Below are positions 6,361 through 10,143 of a DNA stretch of 10,143 nt, piece after piece. The notes beneath the pieces were generated by a model that made no database searches, had not been told where the DNA came from, and worked only from the letters and a program-made list of their open reading frames with translations. The stretch lies in contig DJEG01000009.1 of the NCBI GenBank assembly GCA_002431305.1, positions 17,649-27,791 of the forward strand, in the 5' to 3' direction. This stretch comes from Ruminococcaceae bacterium UBA5904. GTDB taxonomy: Bacteria; Bacillota; Clostridia; Oscillospirales; Acutalibacteraceae. The translations under genes were made by a program, and so were the position numbers. Each line of letters begins with the position of its first letter. Positions within the stretch are counted from its first letter, which is position 1.

Positions 6361-6459
6361 TCAAAGCCTCAAACCGACGGCGGATGAAATCGTCGTCAGC
6401 GTTTTTCGCGGTATTTCGTCATTTAATTTCCGTCGCCCGTGTCCGCTGCCGGATTCCAT
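6361..6459 (-). CDS. Putative 32-residue leader ORF upstream of mgtE
   Basis: An ATG (6459-6457) is preceded by GAGGTG with a 5-nt spacer (6470-6465). It opens a 32-codon frame that begins MESGSGHGRRK, ends SSAVGLRL and stops with TGA at 6363-6361. The peptide is basic and polar, with one Pro and no run of a single amino acid, so it is not a classical amino-acid attenuator. Its position, between a consensus promoter and an internal terminator, and the overlap of its last codons with a candidate antiterminator arm suggest translation-coupled control of mgtE. It matches no peptide I recognise. It may instead be a chance frame inside a structured RNA. Confidence 0.4.
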   Translation of the reverse strand: MESGSGHGRRKLNDEIPRKTLTTISSAVGLRL

Positions 6460-6500
6460 CTTGTCACCTCATTTTATTTTAAAGTTAAAATTACAAAAAA

Positions 6501-6529
6501 ATTATACTATCGCGTTTTGCGTTTGTCAA
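6501..6529 (-). promoter_or_regulatory. Consensus sigma-A promoter of mgtE
   Basis: On the minus strand TTGACA (6529-6524) and TATAAT (6506-6501) are separated by exactly 17 bp. Both hexamers match the vegetative consensus 6/6. The predicted RNA start is near 6494, about 35 nt before the leader ORF. It is the strongest promoter in the window. A constitutively strong promoter fits control being exerted after initiation, in the leader. Confidence 0.9.
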
Positions 6530-6550
6530 TAGAAAATAGAAGCACGGCAT

Positions 6551-6590
6551 AAAAAACAAAGAACGGAACCGCAAAATACAGCTCCGTTTT
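6551..6590 (-). terminator. Probable terminator of the deacetylase gene
   Basis: AACGGAAC (6562-6569) pairs with GCTCCGTT (6581-6588) with one mismatch, around an 11-nt loop. On the minus strand the hairpin is followed by CTTTGTTTTTT (6561-6551). On the plus strand it is followed by TTCTTT, so it may act in both directions. It lies ~210 nt past the deacetylase stop and just upstream of the mgtE promoter, isolating the two units. Confidence 0.65.
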
Positions 6591-6688
6591 CTTTAAAAAG
6601 TGAATGAATTTTTTTTGTAATTTTCGTGAGTGTGAATGTATTTTTGTTGAGGAGATAGGAAAAAACGTTCAGAATGAACTAACCGAAA

Positions 6689-6784
6689 TCGGTGCGCATA
6701 AATTTTGTTTAATAATTTGTACAATGACAAATCCGTCAGGATTTGCACCGACACTTTTCACTTTTCACTCTTACCTTTTCACTT
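6689..6784. repeat. Palindromic repeat with GTGAAAA tandem units
   Basis: TCGGTGC (6689-6695) and GCACCGA (6745-6751) form a 7-bp inverted repeat. It encloses a perfect hairpin, CAAATCC-GTCA-GGATTTG (6728-6745), beside the right arm. Directly to the right, on the minus strand, are repeated GTGAAAA(G) units (6751-6784). A small hairpin GGATG-TTTA-CATCC (6786-6799) then touches the deacetylase stop codon. This fits a small non-autonomous palindromic repeat, unrelated to the elements at 2496 and 4577. The open frame at 6604-6936 (+) across it is not considered a gene. Apart from this repeat and the terminator at 6551-6590, I see nothing definite in 6591-6798. Confidence 0.6.
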
Positions 6785-6798
6785 GGGATGTTTACATC

Positions 6799-8301
6799 CT
6801 AATTATTGATTCCGTGGTGGGCGGTCGCGCTCGATTCGTTGAGCGGGAGGAAAGTGTATCCGTTCTTCCTGCCGTATTCGATAACTCTCTTGACCGCGTC
6901 GGGTGTCGTCGTCTTAACGTCGGAGTCATGCATTAAAATAATGTTGCTTCTGCCCTTTTTCAGCCCTTTTACGGAGTTGTTATAGAGCTTGTCCGCGTTG
7001 ATTCCGCTGCCGTTCGCGTCGCCCGAGTCAACGTTCCAGTCGACGTATACTATGCCCTCGTCGTCCAGGCGTTTGACTATTTTCGTCATGACTCCGGGAC
7101 AGTAGGTTTTGCTTATCGTGTTGGAACTTCCGCCGGGGAAACGGATTATATTTGTAACATAACCCGTGTCGTTATAGATTTTTTCCTGTAATTTATAGAC
7201 ATTGTTCATGAACGCCTCTTCGGACTTGTAAATTTCGGAATATTTATGGGAATATCCATGAATCGCAATCGTGTGTCCCTCGCTTATCATACGTTTCAAT
7301 ATCGGGAGCTTGTCGGGGGAATAATTGAGTATGAAGAATGTCGCCTTAACGTCGTTTTCCTTTAAAATATCGAGAAGTCTCGGCGTTATGTTATTGCTCG
7401 GACCGTCGTCGAACGTTAAATAAATATACGACCCGCCTTGCGCGGGGGCCTCGCCCTCGGTGTCGGACGTTGCGGGAATTCCGCCGACCGTTGCGTCTCT
7501 GACTCGTACGAACCGTACGGCTTTACCCTTGTTTCCGGTTTTATCCTCTGCTGTGTACGTTATTTTATACGTTCCCGCGGTCAATGTGTCGACGCTTCCT
7601 TCAATGGAAACGCCTACATTGCCGTCGATATTGTCTGTTGCTTCGGCTCCCTTTTCCTCGTACGTATCGCCCTTTTTGAGCGTGATGTGAGACGAGCCGA
7701 GAATTCTTATCTCAGGCGGAGTTCTGTCCGCTACTCTTATGAATCTGTGCTGTTTTGCCGTGTTGCCCGCGGAGTCGGAAACGGTGTATGTTGCGGTGAC
7801 GATATTTTCGCCGTCCTCGCCGACCATAATTTCCGACAGCGTGACTTTGACCTTGTCCGTGATGTCGCCGTCGTAGTTGTCCTCTGCGGTATATCCGGGG
7901 TCTTTGAAATTATTTATATCCTCGACCTCGATTTCCGGGTTGCCTTTGAGCGTGAGAACGGGTGAAACCGTGTCGACTACGTTTACGGTTTTTGTGACTT
8001 CTGTCTTTTTCCATAAAAATTTTACGTAATATTTTTCCGTGTACGTTCCTGTTTTTTCGGAATCTACCTGTCCGTTACGGGTCAGTTTGTCGTTTAAATT
8101 CATTCCGAAATACGAGGCGTGCGCGCCCTCGTCGGTATACGGTTCGAAAACCTCCAGAGTCACATTGTCTCCTCCGTTTATCTTAATACTCGGCTTTGAG
8201 AGAACGAAAAGAAGAGCGAGCGTGATTATGACCGCCGAAACGGATATAACCGCGGCGGTTTTTTTATTAAATGCGAATTTTGAGAAGTTGTCTTTCGTCA
8301 T
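6799..8301 (-). CDS. Membrane-anchored polysaccharide deacetylase with Ig-like repeats
   Basis: This 500-residue carbohydrate esterase family 4 (NodB-homology) enzyme probably N-deacetylates peptidoglycan or another envelope glycan outside the membrane. One N-terminal membrane helix (about 15-35) follows a short basic cytoplasmic tail. Three Ig-like modules of the DUF5011/Cry22-like type then occupy about 37-108, 112-191 and 194-269, with repeated signatures such as GTYTEKYYV, ATYTVSDSAGNTAK and ITYTAEDKTGNKGK. After a linker (270-290) comes the NodB domain. It carries TFDDGP (296-301; Asp298/299), the metal-binding His pair H348/H352 in HGYSH, RFPGG (387-391), DWNVDSGD (421-428) and LMHD (456-459; His458). 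All catalytic motifs are intact. The start ATG has only a distant GGGAG (~14 nt), so initiation may be weak. The gene diverges from the polysaccharide exporter genes, which suits a shared role in the cell envelope. Confidence 0.93.
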   Translation of the reverse strand: MTKDNFSKFAFNKKTAAVISVSAVIITLALLFVLSKPSIKINGGDNVTLEVFEPYTDEGAHASYFGMNLNDKLTRNGQVDSEKTGTYTEKYYVKFLWKKTEVTKTVNVVDTVSPVLTLKGNPEIEVEDINNFKDPGYTAEDNYDGDITDKVKVTLSEIMVGEDGENIVTATYTVSDSAGNTAKQHRFIRVADRTPPEIRILGSSHITLKKGDTYEEKGAEATDNIDGNVGVSIEGSVDTLTAGTYKITYTAEDKTGNKGKAVRFVRVRDATVGGIPATSDTEGEAPAQGGSYIYLTFDDGPSNNITPRLLDILKENDVKATFFILNYSPDKLPILKRMISEGHTIAIHGYSHKYSEIYKSEEAFMNNVYKLQEKIYNDTGYVTNIIRFPGGSSNTISKTYCPGVMTKIVKRLDDEGIVYVDWNVDSGDANGSGINADKLYNNSVKGLKKGRSNIILMHDSDVKTTTPDAVKRVIEYGRKNGYTFLPLNESSATAHHGINN

Positions 8302-8350
8302 TTTTTACTTTCGCTCTCCCGTTTTTTTTCGACAATTTTTTTCTAACTTT

Positions 8351-8379
8351 AGTATATCATGAAATATATTCTTAGTCCA
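8351..8379 (-). promoter_or_regulatory. Putative promoter of the deacetylase
   Basis: On the minus strand TGGACT (8379-8374) and TATACT (8356-8351) are 17 bp apart, with TGA directly before the -10 (TGn extended -10). The matches are 4/6 and 5/6. It lies 49 bp upstream of the start codon. Confidence 0.55.
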
Positions 8380-8402
8380 TATATTTAAATGAAAATTAAA
8401 TA

Positions 8403-8428
8403 TATACAAAAGACTTCTTTTTTGTATA
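8403..8428. promoter_or_regulatory. Inverted repeat between divergent promoters (possible operator)
   Basis: A perfect 9-bp inverted repeat, TATACAAAA (8403-8411) and TTTTGTATA (8420-8428), has an 8-nt spacer. It sits 24 bp upstream of the deacetylase -35 and 83 bp upstream of the exporter -35. This suits a dimeric regulator site acting on one or both divergent genes, but no regulator gene is visible. It could also be chance in AT-rich DNA. A short GC island (CCCCGGCGCGGG, 8435-8446) adjoins it. Confidence 0.4.
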
Positions 8429-8510
8429 GTTTGTCCCCGGCGCGGGTAAAAATTATTTTGAATGAAGTATTGGAATAATTTTATAAAAAAATAAAATTTA
8501 CTGTTCGGAC

Positions 8511-8539
8511 TTGCTTAATAAATTAAATCATGATATATT
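8511..8539 (+). promoter_or_regulatory. Putative promoter of the ABC exporter genes
   Basis: TTGCTT (8511-8516) and TATATT (8534-8539) are separated by 17 bp, with TGA before the -10 (TGn extended -10). The -35 is poor (3/6) and the -10 good (5/6). The predicted RNA start is about 30 nt upstream of the permease ATG. Confidence 0.5.
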
Positions 8540-8575
8540 TGTAGTAATTTAAAACAGGGAGTTCATCCGAAAAAG

Positions 8576-9430
8576 ATGGAAGAAAAAAATCCGAAACGAA
8601 TTTATATACGTCCGAAATCGGGGCGTTTTAATCTGAATATAAAAGAGCTTTGGCGTTACAGGGACCTTATCGCGCTGTTCGTCAGACGTACGTTTGTCGC
8701 GCAGTATAAACAGACGGTTTTAGGTCCCGCGTGGGCGGTGATTCAGCCCCTGTTTACGACCGTTATTTTTACAGTCGTATTCGGAAACGTTGCAAAGCTC
8801 GACACGGGCGGTGTTCCGCACTTCGTATTCTATATGTGTTCAAACGTCCTGTGGTGCTACTTCTCGGCATGTCTTACGACTACGGCAAACACGTTCACGG
8901 CAAACTCCGCAATACTCGGCAAGGTTTATTTTCCCCGTCTCGTGATGCCTGTCTCGTCGGTGCTGTCGGGGCTTATTTCTTACGCTATACAGATGGTTTT
9001 CTTCCTCATAATATGGGCTGTATACTTAATCAGGGGAACGTCGGATATTCACGCGACGTGGGCGCTGGCTCTCGTTCCGCTGATGATTATCGAAACGTCC
9101 ATGCTCGGTCTCGGCTGCGGAATTATAATATCCGCGCTTACGACTAAGTACAGAGATCTTGCGATGCTCGTGAACTTCGGCGTTCAGCTGTGGATGTATG
9201 CTTCGCCCGTGGCTTACGGTTCGTCGCAGATAAGCGGGGGACTTAAAAAGATTTTCATGCTGAATCCCATGGCTCCGATTCTCGATACTTACAGATACGC
9301 GTTTTTCGGCGGGGAAGCGGGAATACCGTGGAATTATCTGATTATAAGCGCGTGCGTTACCGCTGTCGTACTTATTATAGGTATCGCGCTGTTTTCGAGA
9401 GTCGAAAAAACGTTTACGGACACGATATGA
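8576..9430 (+). CDS. ABC-2 polysaccharide/teichoic acid exporter permease
   Basis: This 284-residue membrane component belongs to the Wzm/TagG/KpsM type of ABC-2 exporter, which moves a finished, lipid-linked polysaccharide or teichoic acid from the cytoplasm to the outside. Family landmarks are an amphipathic N-terminal helix region (LWRYRDLIALFVRRTF, about 25-40), YKQTVLGPAWAVIQPL (44-59), KVYFPRLVMPVSSV (116-129), KYRD after TM4 (191-194) and NPMAPILDTYRYAFF (230-244). Hydrophobic segments lie at about 57-72, 84-104, 125-150, 163-187, 195-215 and 254-274, the expected six. The length is typical. The start has AGGGAG ~14 nt upstream, rather distant. Its stop codon TGA overlaps the GAGGAG ribosome site of the next gene, the cognate ATPase. 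The polymer carried (teichoic acid, O-antigen-like or rhamnan) cannot be told from this gene alone. Confidence 0.94.
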   Translation: MEEKNPKRIYIRPKSGRFNLNIKELWRYRDLIALFVRRTFVAQYKQTVLGPAWAVIQPLFTTVIFTVVFGNVAKLDTGGVPHFVFYMCSNVLWCYFSACLTTTANTFTANSAILGKVYFPRLVMPVSSVLSGLISYAIQMVFFLIIWAVYLIRGTSDIHATWALALVPLMIIETSMLGLGCGIIISALTTKYRDLAMLVNFGVQLWMYASPVAYGSSQISGGLKKIFMLNPMAPILDTYRYAFFGGEAGIPWNYLIISACVTAVVLIIGIALFSRVEKTFTDTI

Positions 9431-9442
9431 GGAGACGTATTT

Positions 9443-10143
9443 ATGGGTAATATCATAGAGGTCAGAGACGTTGTAAAGGAGTACCGTCTCGGCGCGATAG
9501 GCGGAGGAACGTTAAGAGGCGATATACAGTCGTTCATGGCGAGAATCCGAGGAAAAGAAGACCCCAATTCAAAAATAGGCACGGATCAGTCTCACTTAAA
9601 TGAGCGATTCCGTGCGCTCGACGGCGTGTCGTTCGATGTAAAGAAAGGCGACGCGGTCGGACTTATCGGCGGAAACGGCGCGGGCAAGTCGACCATGTTA
9701 AAACTTTTATCGCAGATAACCGCACCGACTGCGGGCGAGATTATGTTAGAGGGCAGAGTCGCGAGCATGCTCGAGGTCGGAACGGGTTTTCATCCCGAAC
9801 TCACCGGGCGCGAAAACGTATATTTAAACGGCGCGATACTCGGCATGAGCAAGAGCGAAATTTCAAAAAAATTCGACGAAATAGTTGAATTCTCCGAGGT
9901 TTCAAAATTCATAGACACGCCCGTAAAGCGTTATTCGTCGGGAATGTACGTAAAGCTCGCGTTCTCCGTTGCGGCTCATCTTGATTCGGAAATAATGATA
10001 ATGGACGAGGTTCTTGCCGTCGGCGACGCGGCGTTTCAGCAGAAGTGCATTACAAAAATGTGCGAGGAGGCAAACAGCGGAGGCAGGACGATACTGTATG
10101 TCAGCCACAACATGAACACCGTCCGACAGCTTTGCAACAGAAC
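9443..10143 (+). CDS. ABC exporter ATP-binding protein (Wzt/TagH type), 3'-truncated
   Basis: The ATPase partner of the preceding permease is open to the window end: 233 complete codons plus 2 nt, no stop. The ATG follows GGAG by 8 nt, and the gap to the permease stop is 12 bp, so the two are translationally linked. It has the long N-terminal insertion typical of Wzt/RfbE-type exporters (YRLGAIGGGTLRGDIQSF, about 14-31, through RFRALDGVSF). It then has Walker A GGNGAGKS (76-83), the variant signature YSSGM (164-168) in place of LSGGQ, Walker B IMIMDE (184-189) with VLAVGD, and the H-loop VSHN (His222). All motifs needed for ATP hydrolysis are present. Whether it has a C-terminal carbohydrate-binding domain (Wzt style) or ends soon after the nucleotide-binding domain (KpsT/TagH style) lies beyond the window. 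Confidence 0.95.
   Translation, partial: MGNIIEVRDVVKEYRLGAIGGGTLRGDIQSFMARIRGKEDPNSKIGTDQSHLNERFRALDGVSFDVKKGDAVGLIGGNGAGKSTMLKLLSQITAPTAGEIMLEGRVASMLEVGTGFHPELTGRENVYLNGAILGMSKSEISKKFDEIVEFSEVSKFIDTPVKRYSSGMYVKLAFSVAAHLDSEIMIMDEVLAVGDAAFQQKCITKMCEEANSGGRTILYVSHNMNTVRQLCNR

Larger units (their letters stand above)
6187..6494 (-). promoter_or_regulatory. Structured 5' leader of mgtE (probable attenuator)
   Basis: About 300 nt of RNA separate the predicted start site from mgtE. In transcript order it holds a good Shine-Dalgarno plus a 32-codon ORF (6459-6361), a bulged hairpin (6357-6323), an intrinsic terminator (6301-6257), a hairpin (6230-6208) and the mgtE ribosome binding site. GGCTTTGA at the uORF end (6368-6361) can pair, 7 of 8, with TCTAAGCC (6304-6297), the 5' arm of the terminator, so it can act as an antiterminator. 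The conserved M-box strings (AGGTGAGGCTCC, GACGCCAATGGGT) expected of the classical Mg2+ riboswitch are not seen. Regulation by Mg2+ is inferred from the gene it controls. Confidence 0.55.

Noticed and set aside
6190..6500. Classical M-box (ykoK) Mg2+ riboswitch upstream of mgtE
   Set aside because: Expected from the gene, but the conserved core strings were not found on the transcribed strand; only a leader of unassigned type is claimed.
6604..6936. Open frame of 110 codons on the plus strand
   Set aside because: It crosses the palindromic repeat and the antisense of the deacetylase 3' end; its Cys/Phe-rich composition fits non-coding DNA.
7438..7965. Open frame of 175 codons antisense to the deacetylase
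   Set aside because: It is a shadow frame opposite the Ig-like repeats, with no ribosome site or motif.

Overview
The window looks like a chromosomal segment from a Gram-positive, anaerobic, gut-type Clostridia (Oscillospirales/Ruminococcaceae-like) genome. This is inferred from strong Shine-Dalgarno sites, AT-rich intergenic DNA with sigma-A type promoters, an MgtE magnesium transporter, a TagGH/Wzm-Wzt type polysaccharide exporter, a cytoplasmic-looking clostridial GH3 glucosidase and characteristic secreted proteins with Ig-like folds. No rRNA, tRNA, CRISPR array, integrase or transposase gene is visible.

Layout. (1) 1-2313 (+): a GH3 beta-glucosidase whose 5' end lies outside the window, closed by a textbook intrinsic terminator. 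(2) 2415-4478 (-): a two-gene operon of tandem paralogs (4412-3597, then 3566-2703) encoding secreted proteins of unknown function with a signal peptide, an Ig-like domain and a hydrophobic/amphipathic C-terminal tail. It has its own extended -10 promoter and a terminator that converges on the GH3 terminator. (3) 4494-6529 (-): mgtE, with a TTG start, behind a leader of about 300 nt. The leader has a perfect consensus promoter, a 32-codon upstream ORF with a good ribosome binding site, hairpins, an internal intrinsic terminator and a helix that can cover the mgtE ribosome binding site. (4) 6562-8379 (-): a membrane-anchored polysaccharide deacetylase with three Ig-like repeats. (5) 8511-10143 (+), divergent from the deacetylase: an ABC-2 exporter permease and its ATPase, the latter cut by the window end.

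Repeats. Two copies of a ~152-bp non-coding, MITE-like element lie in the same orientation at 2496-2647 and 4577-4729. Each end of each element is itself a 19-bp palindrome (GGGAAGACA-N-TGTCTTCCC). A third, unrelated palindromic repeat with GTGAAAA-type tandem units lies at about 6689-6784. All three sit in the same kind of place: between the stop codon of a minus-strand gene and that gene's intrinsic terminator, so all three should be transcribed as folded 3'-UTR RNA.

Functional theme. The genes concern the cell envelope and carbohydrates: glucoside hydrolysis inside the cell, export of a surface polysaccharide, deacetylation of an envelope glycan, and two exported Ig-like proteins, with Mg2+ uptake between them. 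The most interesting unexplained item is the mgtE leader. It lacks the M-box core I would expect for a clostridial mgtE gene and instead looks like a uORF-coupled attenuator.
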